From an uncultured Clostridia bacterium (GTDB taxonomy: Bacteria > Bacillota > Clostridia > Oscillospirales > Acutalibacteraceae), in assembly GCA_944384815.1 (NCBI GenBank), contig CALWUW010000036.1, positions 1-64,000 on the forward strand: a DNA stretch of 64,000 bases. Reading direction: 5' to 3'. Below are positions 54,040-63,060 of this stretch, piece by piece. Each line of letters opens with the position of its first letter. Position 1 is the first letter of the stretch. The notes beneath the pieces are model-generated. The model saw nothing but the letters and a program-made list of their open reading frames with translations, ran no database searches and was not told the DNA's origin. The position numbers and the translations under genes are program-made.

Positions 54040-54888
54040 TTATTTTTTGGAAGCCGGGGAAAAACCGGAAAGCCCGGCTCTTTGTCTGGCCACTTCGTAG
54101 CACAGCACTCCGCAGGCCACGGAAGCGTTCAGGGACTGAATCTTCCCTTTCATAGGAAGGGAAAGGACAAAATCGCATTTTTCCTTTACCAGCCGGCTGA
54201 CGCCGAATCCTTCGGAGCCGATCACCAAAGCCACCGGACCGGTGAGATCCTGAGCGCACCAGGGATCGCCGTCCATATCGGCGGCATAGATCCAAACCCC
54301 CCGGCGTTTCAGCTCTTCCATAGTGGCCGCCAAATTGGACACCCGGCACACCGGCACGTATTCCACGGCTCCTGCGGAGGTTTTTCCCACGGTATAGCTC
54401 AGCCCTACGCTGCGCCGGGAAGGCAGGATCACTCCATGGGCGCCGGCACATTCCGCCGTACGGAGAATGGCGCCCAGATTATGGGGGTCCTCCAGCCCGT
54501 CCGCCAGAATGAAAAAGGGAGGCTCCCCCTTTTCTTCCGCCGCCCGGAACAGCTCTTCCAGCTCCACATAGCCCTTGGCGGCCGCCATGGCTACCACCCC
54601 CTGATGCACACCGCCGGCGCTGAGGGCGTCCAGCTTCCGGGGGTCCGCTTCCTTGATCACGGCGCCGGCTGCTTTGGCTTTGGCCGCCAAAGCACCCAGG
54701 GAGCCTTTCAGGGAGCCCCGGGCCACAAACAGCGTATCTATGGGTCGGCCGTTTTTCAGCGCTTCCGAAACGGCGTTGCGCCCTACCAGCACATCCTCTT
54801 TTTCCCGGGAAATCTCCGGGGAAGCTGTATGGGTTTTAGTATGTTCCTGTTTTTCTGCTTTAAAAGCGGATTTCGTATATTGGGGCAT
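54040..54888 (-). CDS. rlmB: 23S rRNA (guanosine-2'-O-)methyltransferase RlmB / TrmH family
   Basis: This SPOUT methyltransferase 2'-O-methylates 23S rRNA (G2251 in E. coli). The 282-residue protein has an N-terminal L30-like substrate domain (VLVGRNAVSEALKNGRPIDTLFVARG) and the SPOUT motifs 1-3: LADGLEDPHNLGAILRTAECAG, ALVIGSEGFGVSRLVKEKCD and LPMKGKIQSLNASVACGVLCYE. The extra 30 N-terminal residues are Lys/Thr/Glu-rich and not conserved. It carries an NBS-like palindrome at 54800. Confidence 0.93.
   Translation of the reverse strand: MPQYTKSAFKAEKQEHTKTHTASPEISREKEDVLVGRNAVSEALKNGRPIDTLFVARGSLKGSLGALAAKAKAAGAVIKEADPRKLDALSAGGVHQGVVAMAAAKGYVELEELFRAAEEKGEPPFFILADGLEDPHNLGAILRTAECAGAHGVILPSRRSVGLSYTVGKTSAGAVEYVPVCRVSNLAATMEELKRRGVWIYAADMDGDPWCAQDLTGPVALVIGSEGFGVSRLVKEKCDFVLSLPMKGKIQSLNASVACGVLCYEVARQRAGLSGFSPASKK
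54800..54813. promoter_or_regulatory. NBS-like palindrome (candidate Noc site)
   Basis: TTTTCCCGGGAAAT matches ATTTCCCGGGAAAT at 13 of 14 positions, near the 5' end of rlmB. Confidence 0.4.
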
Positions 54889-55170
54889 GGTAATATCCTC
54901 CAGAAAAAGTCATAGAAAAAATTCTTCCAAATCTCAAAGCCCAAAGCCTGAAAGCAATAGGGAACCGGCAACCGGCAACAGGCAATGAGCAAAGGCCTGA
55001 TAACCGCCGCAAAATTTTCCTGAAAGCCGCCGGTAAAGCGGCTGGTTTTTCCCGGCGCTCTATTTCATCAGTATACCATATTTTTGCGGAAAAAAGGAGA
55101 TTTTGCAAAGAGAAAGTAAAAAAAAGAAAACGGAAAATCTTTCCTGTAAAAAACAGGCGAAAAACAGCCC
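54889..55170. other. aguB-rlmB gap
   Basis: No gene is seen. It holds short GGAACCGGCAACCGGCAACAGGCAA words (about 54959-54985) and an A-rich stretch; the minus-strand promoter of rlmB should lie here, but none is clear. Confidence 0.4.
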
Positions 55171-55177
55171 CATAAAA

Positions 55178-55242
55178 TAAAAAACCGGAAACCGGAAGCC
55201 GGAAGCTTTTTTCAGGCTTCCGATTTCCGATTTCCGGTTCCG
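55178..55242 (-). terminator. Terminator of the polyamine operon, with repeat-built stem
   Basis: The arms ACCGGAAACCGGAAGCCGG.. and ..CCGATTTCCGATTTCCGGT (55183-55238) pair along about 23 bp with three mismatches and a roughly 8-nt loop. On the minus strand they are followed by TTTTTTATTTTAT. Each arm is itself a tandem 8-9-bp repeat. Confidence 0.75.
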
Positions 55243-55341
55243 ATTATCCGTTATCCGTTATCGTTTGTTAGTTAGCAATAAGCCATACCGGCAAAGGCAA
55301 ACAATGAGGGGACGTGAAAAGCGGCATACGGCCTTGCAGCC

Positions 55342-56235
55342 TTACAGCCCGGCGATCTCCCCATAGCAGTGGGGGCGACGGTCCCGATACAGCCCCCAGT
55401 TCAGACGGTCCGCTGCCAGGGCGTTCAAGTCATAGGAAGCGGTGAGCACGGTTTCCTCCTCCCGGCCCGCCTGGGCCACCAGTTCCCCGGTTCCGTCCGT
55501 CAGGAAGGAGGAGCCGTAAAACAGCAGAGAGGAAGACTGCCCTCCGTTTTCCGGGCAGGGAGAGACGGTTTCCAGCCCGATCCGGTTGGCGGCCACCACG
55601 GGGACCAGGTTGGCGGCGGCGTGCCCCTGCATCACCCGGCGCCAGTGAGGCATACTGTCGCAGGAAAGAATGGGCTCGCTGCCGATGGCTGTGGGATACA
55701 AAAGAAGCTCCGCCCCCTGAAGAGCCATGCACCGGGCGGTTTCCGGGAACCACTGGTCCCAGCAGATCCCTACCCCCACCCGGCCGTAAGCCGTGGGGAA
55801 TACCCGGAAGCCGGTATCCCCCGGGGAGAAGTAGAATTTTTCCTGGTAATAGTGATCGTCGGGAATGTGGGTTTTCCGGTAGACCCCCAAAAGGGAGCCG
55901 TCCGCGTCCAGCATGGCCACGGAGTTGAAAAGACGGTTTCCGTCCCGCTCGTAAAAGCTGACGGGAAGGACCACCTTCAGTTCCCGGGCCACTTGGGAAA
56001 GCCGCTGCACCGCAGGGTTCTCCTCCACAGGCAGGGCGTAGTCATAATAGGCGTACTGGCGCTCCTGGCAGAAATAGGGCCGCTCAAACAGCTCCGGCAA
56101 AAGGATCACCTGGGCGCCCTGGGCCGCAGCCCGGCGCACCATCTGTTCCGCTTTTTCCAGGTTTTCGGAAGGATGGACGCTGCAGCGCATCTGCACCGCC
56201 GCCGCCGTAATCATGCGGCAAGAGGAATCAGCCAT
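55342..56235 (-). CDS. aguB: N-carbamoylputrescine amidohydrolase
   Basis: AguB hydrolyses N-carbamoylputrescine to putrescine, CO2 and ammonia. The 297-residue nitrilase-fold protein shows the Glu-Lys-Cys triad context: [13 protein letters not shown] (Glu), [13 protein letters not shown] and [20 protein letters not shown] (Lys), and [16 protein letters not shown] (Cys). The last is diagnostic for the carbamoylputrescine branch. ATG 56235 follows AAAGGAG and overlaps the aguA stop by 8 nt, so the two enzymes of consecutive steps are coupled. Confidence 0.94.
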   Translation of the reverse strand: MADSSCRMITAAAVQMRCSVHPSENLEKAEQMVRRAAAQGAQVILLPELFERPYFCQERQYAYYDYALPVEENPAVQRLSQVARELKVVLPVSFYERDGNRLFNSVAMLDADGSLLGVYRKTHIPDDHYYQEKFYFSPGDTGFRVFPTAYGRVGVGICWDQWFPETARCMALQGAELLLYPTAIGSEPILSCDSMPHWRRVMQGHAAANLVPVVAANRIGLETVSPCPENGGQSSSLLFYGSSFLTDGTGELVAQAGREEETVLTASYDLNALAADRLNWGLYRDRRPHCYGEIAGL

Positions 56236-57337
56236 GGGAAATCGCTCCTTTCGGGATTTGCTGGGTAATGCAGTGAATGTTTCCGCCACCTAAAAGAATG
56301 TCCCGGGCGGCAATGGGGATGGCCTTTCTTTGGGGGAACAGCTCCCCTAAAATGGAAAGGGCTTTTTGGTCGTTGGGGTCTCCGAACTGGGGCACCAGCA
56401 CGGCGCCGTTGGAAAGATAAAAATTCACATAGCTGGCGGCCAGGCGCTCCCCGGCCTCCCGGCGGTCCTCCCCTTCCTCAAAGGTGTAGCCTTCCAGATC
56501 TTCTTCCCGCACCCGCACCGGCCGGGAAGGAATGGGCAGCTTGTGTACCTTCAGCCGGCGGCCCTTGGCGTCCCGCATTTGGGAAAGGGCTTCCAGGCAG
56601 GCGGCAGAAGCGGCGTACTGGGGGTCCTCAGGGTCCTCCGCCCAGGAAAGCACCACTTCCCCGGGGCGGACAAAGGCGCAGATATTGTCCACGTGCTGGT
56701 TGGTTTCGTCCCCTAGAATGCCGTAGGGCAGCCAAAGGACGGTTTCCGCCCCCAGATATTGCCGCAGCTTTTCTTCGATGTCCTCCCGGGAAAGAGAGGG
56801 GTTCCTTCCGGGGGAAAGCAGGCAGGGCTCCGTGGTAAGCACGGTCCCCTCCCCGTCGCTGTGAATGGAGCCCCCTTCCAGCACAAAGGGAGAAGCGTCG
56901 TAATAAGGCACATCCAAAACCCGGCAAAATTCCCCGGCGGCCTGGTTATCTTTCTCCCAGTGGGGATAAAGGCCGTCGTAGGTTCCGCCCCAGGCGTTGA
57001 ATTCCCAGTTTACCCCCCGAAGGTTTCCCTTTTGATCCACAAGAAAGGTGGGGCCTACGTCCCGGGCCCAGGCGTCGTCTGTGGCAAGGGGCACCAGGTG
57101 CACCCCGGCGGGCAAAAGCTCCCGGGCCTCCTGAAGGTCCTCCGGGTATACCAGCATCCAAAGCTCCTCGCTTTCCAGGATCCCTTCCGCCACCTGGGCA
57201 AAAGCCTTTCGGGCGGCTTTGGCGCCGAAGGGCCAGGAGCCAGGGCGCTTGGGCCAGATCATCAGGCAGCCCCGGTGGGGTTCAAATTCTCCGGGCATCC
57301 GGAAGCCGTCTTCCCGGGGAGTGGATAAAAGCCGCAT
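56228..57337 (-). CDS. aguA: Agmatine deiminase
   Basis: AguA converts agmatine to N-carbamoylputrescine and ammonia. The 369-residue protein has the guanidino-modifying pentein fold, with start region [24 protein letters not shown], the substrate segment [22 protein letters not shown], and the catalytic cysteine near the C-terminus in [13 protein letters not shown]. Length is typical. It lies between nspC and aguB in a biosynthetic (not antiporter-linked catabolic) context. Confidence 0.95.
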   Translation of the reverse strand: MRLLSTPREDGFRMPGEFEPHRGCLMIWPKRPGSWPFGAKAARKAFAQVAEGILESEELWMLVYPEDLQEARELLPAGVHLVPLATDDAWARDVGPTFLVDQKGNLRGVNWEFNAWGGTYDGLYPHWEKDNQAAGEFCRVLDVPYYDASPFVLEGGSIHSDGEGTVLTTEPCLLSPGRNPSLSREDIEEKLRQYLGAETVLWLPYGILGDETNQHVDNICAFVRPGEVVLSWAEDPEDPQYAASAACLEALSQMRDAKGRRLKVHKLPIPSRPVRVREEDLEGYTFEEGEDRREAGERLAASYVNFYLSNGAVLVPQFGDPNDQKALSILGELFPQRKAIPIAARDILLGGGNIHCITQQIPKGAISHG

Positions 57338-57568
57338 GGAATTCTCCTTTCAAAAGCGCCGGCCTTGGAACGCAAGGCCGGCAGGGGTTCGTAGTTTATA
57401 GTTTGCAGTTTGCAGTTCACAGTTCATAGTCCGGATTTTCCTGTTCCGTATACCGTATATTGATACCGTCTGCAGGCCCTCAGCCGCCATCCGCCAGCCC
57501 TTCTGCGGCTTGTAGCTTATAACCTGTGGCCTGTGGCCTGTGACCTGTAACCGCGGCCGATGCCGGCA
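57338..57568. repeat. nspC-aguA gap with 7-8-bp tandem words
   Basis: 57392-57432 is a 7-bp array (TAGTTTA, TAGTTTG, CAGTTTG, CAGTTCA, CAGTTCA, TAGTCCG), and 57513-57552 repeats CCTGTGG/CCTGTGA/CCTGTAA. GGCCTTGG/CCAAGGCC-like complementarity lies near 57360-57380. No gene. Confidence 0.6.
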
Positions 57569-58696
57569 TCAGGAAAGCCTGGATTTAAAATCCTGGTATC
57601 CGAATTCCTTGATGATCCGGCAGTCTCCCTTTGGATCCATGGCGCCGATAGTGGGCAGGGGGATGCCGTTGAAGGTGTTGTTTTTCACCATGGTGTAAAT
57701 GGCCATATCCCGGAAAAACAGCTTATCCCCGGGGAGAATGGGACGGTCGAAGGAATAATCCCCGATCACGTCTCCGGAAAGGCAGGTGCAGGAGGAAAGC
57801 CGGTAGGTATAGGCTTTTTCTCCCGGCAGGCCGCTGCCCTCCAGGGGCGGGCGGTAGGGCATTTCCAGCACGTCCGGCATATGGCAGGCGGCGGAAGTGT
57901 CCAGCAGCAGGGTGGTGACCCCGCCGTTTTCCACCAGATCCAGCACCTGGGTCACCAAATATCCGGCGTCCAGAGCCACAGCCTCTCCCGGCTCCAGGTA
58001 GACCTGCACGCCGTAGGTCTCCGTCAGATGACGGATGCAGCGTTCCAGCAGGGGGAGATCATAGTCCGGGCGGGTGATGTGATGGCCGCCTCCTAAGTTG
58101 ATCCATTTCATCCGGGAAAAATACGCCCCGAATTTTTCCTCCGCCGCCTGAAGAGTTTTCTCCAAAGCGTCGGCGTTTTGCTCGCAGAGGGTGTGAAAAT
58201 GCAGACCCTCCACCCCTTCCAGCAGCTCCGGGCGGAACTGGGAAAGGGTCACGCCCAGGCGGCTGCCGGGAGCGCAGGGGTCGTAAATGGCGTGCTCCTG
58301 TGGCTGGGTGGAGCACTCCGGGTTCAGCCGCAGGCCGATGCTGGCGTTTTTGCACCGATGGCGGTATTTTTCCAGCTGGGAAAAGGAATTGAACACAATG
58401 TGCCCGCAAAGGGAAGCGATGGCATCAAATTCCTCGTCCTTATAAGCCGGGGAGAAAATATGGGTCTCGCCCCCCATTTCCTCCGCTCCCAGCCGGGCTT
58501 CAAACAGGCTGCTGGCGGTGGTGCCCGCCAGATATTTCCCAATTAAGGGGTATTCCGCAAACATGGAAAAGGCCTTTTGGGCCAGCAGGATCTTGCAGCC
58601 GGTGTCCTGCTGCACCTTCTGCAAGATTTCCAAATTCCGCTGCAGTTTTCCTTCGTCCACCACATAGCAGGGGGTGGGCATTTCCGTTATGCGCAT
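57569..58696 (-). CDS. nspC: Carboxynorspermidine/carboxyspermidine decarboxylase
   Basis: This PLP enzyme (alanine racemase/ornithine decarboxylase fold III) decarboxylates carboxyspermidine to spermidine in the aspartate-semialdehyde route. The 375-residue protein starts MRITEMPTPCYVVDEGKLQR and has the PLP lysine in ILLAQKAFSMF. It also has HFHTLCEQNADALEKTL, INLGGGHHITRPDYD and the C-terminal GDVIGDYSFDRPILPGDKL typical of CANSDC. Its ATG 58696 overlaps the stop of the upstream dehydrogenase (TGATG), giving tight coupling of consecutive steps. Confidence 0.93.
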   Translation of the reverse strand: MRITEMPTPCYVVDEGKLQRNLEILQKVQQDTGCKILLAQKAFSMFAEYPLIGKYLAGTTASSLFEARLGAEEMGGETHIFSPAYKDEEFDAIASLCGHIVFNSFSQLEKYRHRCKNASIGLRLNPECSTQPQEHAIYDPCAPGSRLGVTLSQFRPELLEGVEGLHFHTLCEQNADALEKTLQAAEEKFGAYFSRMKWINLGGGHHITRPDYDLPLLERCIRHLTETYGVQVYLEPGEAVALDAGYLVTQVLDLVENGGVTTLLLDTSAACHMPDVLEMPYRPPLEGSGLPGEKAYTYRLSSCTCLSGDVIGDYSFDRPILPGDKLFFRDMAIYTMVKNNTFNGIPLPTIGAMDPKGDCRIIKEFGYQDFKSRLS

Positions 58697-59955
58697 CAGT
58701 CCACCAGCACAGGGTTCTCTTCCACATGCCAGGGAAGGCCCCAACGGTTCAGGGCGTCCATAAAGGGATCGGGATCAAACTCTTCCAGATTGAATACGCC
58801 GGGCTTCTGCCAGACGCCTGTGGCCACCAGCATGGCGCCGATCATGGCGGGAACGCCGGTGGTGTAGGAAATGGCCTGGCTGCCTACTTCTTTATAGCAC
58901 TCCTGATGGTCGCATACGTTATAAATGGAGAGGGTCTTTTCCTTGCCGTCCTTGATACCGGTGAAAATACAGCCGATGTTGGTTTTGCCCACGGTGCGGG
59001 GGCCCAGGGAGGCCGGGTCCGGCAGAAGGGCTTTCAGGAACTGAATGGGAACAATGGACTGCCCCTGGAATTCCACCGGCTCCGTGGAAAGCATTCCCAC
59101 GTTCTGCAGGCAGTTCATATGGGTCAGGTAGCTCTGGCCGAAAGTCATGAAGAAGCGGATGCGCTTCACCCCGGGAATGTTTTTCGCCAGGGACTCGATC
59201 TCCTCGTGGTGAAGAAGATACATATCCTTCTTCCCTACCTGCTGGAAATCGTATTCCCGGTGAATGGACATAGCCGGCACTTCCACCCATTTTCCGTTTT
59301 CCCAGTAGGAGCCGGGAGCGGAAACTTCCCGAAGGTTGATCTCCGGGTTGAAGTTGGTGGCAAAGGGATAGCCATGATCTCCGCCGTTGCAGTCCAGAAT
59401 ATCGATGGTGTGGATCTCATCAAAATAGTGCTTCAGGGCGTAAGCGGTGAACACGCTGGTGACGCCCGGGTCAAAGCCGGAGCCCAGAAGAGCGGTGAGC
59501 CCTGCTTTCTGGAATTTTTCCTGGTAGTTCCACTGCCAGGAATAGTCAAAATAAGCGGTAAAGCCCAGCTCACGGCAGCGCTTTTCATACACTTCCCGGA
59601 AGGCCGGATCCTGGGTGTCTTCCGCTTCATAGTTGGCGGTATCGATATAATGCACGCCGGCTTCCAGGCAGGCGTTCATAATGGCCAGATCCTGGTAGGG
59701 CAAAGCCACGTTCAAAACCGCGTCAGGCTGATATTCCCGGATGAGAGCGACCAGGGCGGCCTCGTCTTCCGCGTCGATCTGGGCGGTGGTGATCCGGGTC
59801 TTGGTGGTGCCTTCCAGCTTTTCCTTCAGCGCGTCGCATTTGGAGACGGTGCGGCTGGCAATGCAGATGTCGGTAAACACTTCGCTGTTCTGGCAGCATT
59901 TGTGGATGGCCACGGACGCAACGCCGCCGCAGCCGATAATCAGAAGTTTGGACAT
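58696..59955 (-). CDS. Carboxynorspermidine/carboxyspermidine synthase (saccharopine dehydrogenase family)
   Basis: The enzyme condenses putrescine (or diaminopropane) with aspartate semialdehyde and reduces the product with NADPH. The 419-residue protein has the Rossmann start LLIIGCGGVASVAIHKC and the family segments LNVALPYQDLAIMNACLEAGVHYIDTANYE and LGSGFDPGVTSVFTAYA, with ISYTTGVPAMIGAML near the end. Pairing with nspC makes the carboxyspermidine role far more likely than lysine metabolism. RBS GGAGG precedes ATG 59955. Confidence 0.93.
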   Translation of the reverse strand: MSKLLIIGCGGVASVAIHKCCQNSEVFTDICIASRTVSKCDALKEKLEGTTKTRITTAQIDAEDEAALVALIREYQPDAVLNVALPYQDLAIMNACLEAGVHYIDTANYEAEDTQDPAFREVYEKRCRELGFTAYFDYSWQWNYQEKFQKAGLTALLGSGFDPGVTSVFTAYALKHYFDEIHTIDILDCNGGDHGYPFATNFNPEINLREVSAPGSYWENGKWVEVPAMSIHREYDFQQVGKKDMYLLHHEEIESLAKNIPGVKRIRFFMTFGQSYLTHMNCLQNVGMLSTEPVEFQGQSIVPIQFLKALLPDPASLGPRTVGKTNIGCIFTGIKDGKEKTLSIYNVCDHQECYKEVGSQAISYTTGVPAMIGAMLVATGVWQKPGVFNLEEFDPDPFMDALNRWGLPWHVEENPVLVD

Positions 59956-60189
59956 AACAGTTGACCTCCTTTATAGAACAGGGCAAATGCCCTTCCGATT
60001 TCCGGTTTCAAATTACATAGGTTGCACAGGTACACAGGTTACACGGGTTACGCAGGTTACAAAGCATAGAGAGCATAGTAAAGAATAGAAAGCGCCGAAG
60101 CTTCTCAGCCTTTTTAGCCTTCCTGGCCTTCCTAGCCTTCCCGGCTTTTCCTCTTAGCATTCCCGGCTTTCAAAAGCCCGGAAACGGGC
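59956..60189. repeat. speE-dehydrogenase gap with two 9-bp arrays
   Basis: 60013-60056: TTACATAGG, TTGCACAGG, TACACAGG, TTACACGGG, TTACGCAGG. 60108-60146: GCCTTTTTA, GCCTTCCTG, GCCTTCCTA, GCCTTCCCG. No gene. Confidence 0.75.
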
Positions 60190-61047
60190 TTATCGGTTTT
60201 TTTCCGTGGAGACTTCCGCCTCCACCAGTAGCTCCTCCACGTATTTGGGAAGGAGGAACGCTCCTAAATGGAGATTGGTGGTGTAATACCAGGTGCGGAT
60301 GCCCCGGGCGTTCCAGCGGGCGGCGTCAAAATCCGCCAGGGGATGGTATTTCTTGGAAGCGAAGCCGAACATCCAGTAGCCGGAGGGGCAGGTGGGGATA
60401 TGCGCCTGAAACACCCGGCTGATGGGGAAGCTTTGGTACACCTTCCGGTGCATGGCCCGGAAGGCTGTCTCGTCCTCGTCAAAGAAGGGGCTTCCGTGCT
60501 GATACACCATGATGCCGTCTTCCTTCAGGGCCCGGTAGCAGCTTCCGTAAAATTCCTTGGTGAAAAGGCCTTCGGTGTGGCCGAAGGGGTCCGTGGAATC
60601 GTTGATGATAATGTCGTATTCCCCCTGCTTTCGCCGGAGGAACCGCAGGCCGTCCCGGTGGATGATGTTCACCCGGGGGTCGTCGAAGCTTTTGGCGGCT
60701 TCGGGAAAATATTCCCGGCTCACCTTTACAAACAGCTCGTCCGGCTCCACCACGTCGATGCACTGGATCTCCGGATAGGAGGTGAATTCCCGGGCTACGC
60801 CTCCGTCTCCCCCGCCGATAATCAGCACTTTTTCCACATGAGGGTGCACGGCCATGGGCACATGCACTACCATTTCATTATAGATAAATTCATCGGCGGA
60901 AGAAAAGATAATGTCCCCATCCAAAGCCAGAAGCCGGCCGTAATCAGGGGATTCAAACACTTCGATGGTCTGGTACTCGCTTTCGGCGCTGTACAGCTGC
61001 CGGCTCACCCGGAAGCTCATCTGGCCGTTGGCGGTGCGGATCCACAT
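60190..61047 (-). CDS. speE: Spermidine synthase-like aminopropyltransferase
   Basis: SpeE transfers an aminopropyl group from decarboxylated SAM to putrescine. The 285-residue protein has the usual N-terminal beta domain (SAESEYQTIEVFESPDYGRLLALDGD), nucleoside-binding GGGDGGVAREFTSYP, the putrescine-side acidic residues in VVEPDELF and NDSTDPFGHTEG, and YQHGSPFFDEDE. ATG 61047 has GGAGGG at 12 nt. No SAM decarboxylase (speD) lies nearby, while an alternative spermidine route is present in the same operon, so its real acceptor and use are uncertain. Confidence 0.9.
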   Translation of the reverse strand: MWIRTANGQMSFRVSRQLYSAESEYQTIEVFESPDYGRLLALDGDIIFSSADEFIYNEMVVHVPMAVHPHVEKVLIIGGGDGGVAREFTSYPEIQCIDVVEPDELFVKVSREYFPEAAKSFDDPRVNIIHRDGLRFLRRKQGEYDIIINDSTDPFGHTEGLFTKEFYGSCYRALKEDGIMVYQHGSPFFDEDETAFRAMHRKVYQSFPISRVFQAHIPTCPSGYWMFGFASKKYHPLADFDAARWNARGIRTWYYTTNLHLGAFLLPKYVEELLVEAEVSTEKNR

Positions 61048-61156
61048 ATCCAAGAGGATCCCTCCTTTTTCAGGTAATACAGCAAGTAAGCAAATAAACA
61101 AGTATACAGGTAAAATAAGGAAAACAGGCGGAAAAACCGGGGAAGGAGCCCTTTCA

Positions 61157-62614
61157 TCAGGGCTCTTCCCGGATCACCTGCAGAAAGTCCACATGGGGGT
61201 CCGCCGCTCCCTGAAGGGAACAGCCTTTTTCCCGGGCGTAGAGGATATGGTCGATGATCTCTTTGGTCACCAGTTCGCCCGGCGCCAGAATGGGGATCCC
61301 CGGGGGATAGCACATAACGAATTCTCCCGAGACCCGCCCGGCGCAGTTCTTCAGGGGAAGGGACTCTTTTTCCGAATAGAAAGGCTTCTGGGGGGAATAT
61401 ACCACCGTGGGGGAAACAAAGTCCTTTACCGCAAGGCCCGAAGGCTCCCGGCCGTAAAGACCCTGAATGTCCTCCAAAGCGCCCACCAGCCGTTCAATAT
61501 CCTGGAGGCGGTCCCCAATGGAGATATAGGCCAGAAGGTTGCCGATGTCCCCGAATTCGATCTGGATATCGTATTCGTCCCGCAGCAGGTCATACACTTC
61601 GATGCCGGTAAGCCCCATGCCCCGGGTGTATACGGAAAGCTTGGTCACGTCGAAATCATACACGCCCTTGCCGTCCACCAGATCCCGGCCGTAGGCGTAG
61701 AAGCCTTCGATGCTGTTGATCTCTTCCCGGGCGTACTCCGCCATGCGGATCACCTTCCGGAAGGATTCCTTTCCCCGCAGGGCCAGGTTCCGCCGGGAAA
61801 TATCCAGGCTGGAAAGGAGAAGGTAGGAGGCGCTGGTGGTCTGGGTGAGATTGATAATGGACCGCACATGGGCCGGGTCCACCTTGGGCCCCAAAAGCAG
61901 AAGGGAGCTTTGGGTCAGGCTTCCGCCGGATTTATGCATGGACACCGCCGCCATATCCGCCCCCACTTCCATGGCGGAAACCGGCATGTCTTCCCCGAAA
62001 TACAGGTGAGTGCCGTGGGCTTCGTCCACCAGCACCTGCATGCCGTGGGCGTGAGCCAGGGCCGTGATGGCCCGCAGGTCGGAGCAGATGCCGTAATAGG
62101 TGGGGTTATTTACCAGAACCGCCACGGCGTCGGGATTTTCCCGGATGGCTTTCTCCACCGCGGAGACTTCCATCCCCAAAGCCACTCCGATCAGCGGGTG
62201 GATGGGAGGATTCACATATACCGGCACCCCGCCGCAGAGGATCAGGGCGTTGATAACGCTTTTGTGCACGTTGCGGGGCAGGATGATCTTATCCCCGGCC
62301 CGGCATACGGAAAGCACCATGCTCTGTACGGAGCTGGTGGTCCCTCCTACCATAAAGAACGCGTGGCTGGCCCCGAAGGCGTCCGCCGCCAGCTCTTCCG
62401 CTTCCCGGATCACGGACACCGGGTTGCAGAGGTTATCCAGGGGCTTCATGGAATTTACGTCCAGCCCCACGCATTTTTCTCCCAAAAGCTGCACCAGCTC
62501 CGGATTTCCCCGCCCCCGTTTATGCCCGGGAACATCAAAGGGAACCACCCGGCGCCGGCGGAATTCTTCCAGCGCCTCGTAAATGGGCGCGGATTTCTGC
62601 CGTTCCAGATTCAT
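61157..62614 (-). CDS. speA: Arginine decarboxylase (Orn/Lys/Arg decarboxylase family, fold I)
   Basis: This PLP enzyme starts the cluster by making agmatine from arginine; lysine or ornithine are alternative substrates for the family. The 485-residue protein begins MNLERQKSAPIYEALEEFRR and continues with FDVPGHKRGRG. It has the PLP-binding VDEAHGTHLYFGED, the PLP lysine in AVSMHKSGGSLTQSSLLL, and the short C-terminal domain typical of Gram-positive SpeA. It ends with MCYPPGIPILAPGELVT. Assignment to arginine follows from aguA and aguB downstream. ATG 62614 follows GGGGGAGGC. Confidence 0.93.
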   Translation of the reverse strand: MNLERQKSAPIYEALEEFRRRRVVPFDVPGHKRGRGNPELVQLLGEKCVGLDVNSMKPLDNLCNPVSVIREAEELAADAFGASHAFFMVGGTTSSVQSMVLSVCRAGDKIILPRNVHKSVINALILCGGVPVYVNPPIHPLIGVALGMEVSAVEKAIRENPDAVAVLVNNPTYYGICSDLRAITALAHAHGMQVLVDEAHGTHLYFGEDMPVSAMEVGADMAAVSMHKSGGSLTQSSLLLLGPKVDPAHVRSIINLTQTTSASYLLLSSLDISRRNLALRGKESFRKVIRMAEYAREEINSIEGFYAYGRDLVDGKGVYDFDVTKLSVYTRGMGLTGIEVYDLLRDEYDIQIEFGDIGNLLAYISIGDRLQDIERLVGALEDIQGLYGREPSGLAVKDFVSPTVVYSPQKPFYSEKESLPLKNCAGRVSGEFVMCYPPGIPILAPGELVTKEIIDHILYAREKGCSLQGAADPHVDFLQVIREEP

Positions 62615-62645
62615 ACTGCCTCCCCCTTTCCCCGGGTTTACGCAA

Positions 62646-62679
62646 AAAAAGCCGCAGATGCGGATCATCTGCGGCTTTG
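62646..62679 (-). terminator. Terminator-like hairpin in the speA leader
   Basis: On the minus strand, stem AAAGCCGCAGATG/CATCTGCGGCTTT with a 5-nt loop is followed by TTTTTTGCG, 32 bp upstream of the speA start codon. No gene reads into it from upstream on this strand, so it most likely acts as an attenuator of speA. Confidence 0.75.
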
Positions 62680-63060
62680 TCAATAAACTGGACTGCCAAC
62701 CACCCATCAACAACCACCGGCCACCGGCTACCGGCCGCCAAGCAGGCGCACTAGGCTCTTTTCCGGCTTTGCAGCCTGAAAAGGAAAAGAAAGGCACCCC
62801 GACCGGGAGAAGGGACATTCAGCAGGATACAGTTGCTGCTTTATTGACCGTTTCACAAGATGATTCACCCAAGGGAATGATTATAAAGTAATCAACTTAT
62901 AAAATTTGAGCTTTTAACTCCATCAATAACGCGGATTTTACCGCCCGGCAACCGACCCGCCTGTCCGTAAGGGCTTATCCGCGAAAAAGCGCGGATTGGT
63001 CTGGCTCTTTTTTTCAAAAGATCGTAAGTTAACTCTACCATAGAAGGCAGGGAGTGTCAA
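62680..63060 (-). promoter_or_regulatory. speA promoter and long structured leader
   Basis: TTGACA (complement of 63055-63060), a 17-bp spacer and TAGAGT (63032-63037) give a plausible promoter about 420 nt upstream of speA. In the leader three segments can pair in two exclusive ways: CGCGGAT at 62930-62936, ATCCGCG at 62977-62983 and CGCGGAT at 62990-62996 (plus-strand sequence). I could not match it to a known riboswitch class. No protein gene is present. Confidence 0.5.

Noticed and set aside
62938..62960. CCCGGCAACC word reminiscent of the SAM-I riboswitch core
   Set aside because: The flanking SAM-I stems and other conserved segments (e.g. the GATGAAA and GGTGCCAATTCC parts) are missing, and on this strand it would face the beta-galactosidase gene.
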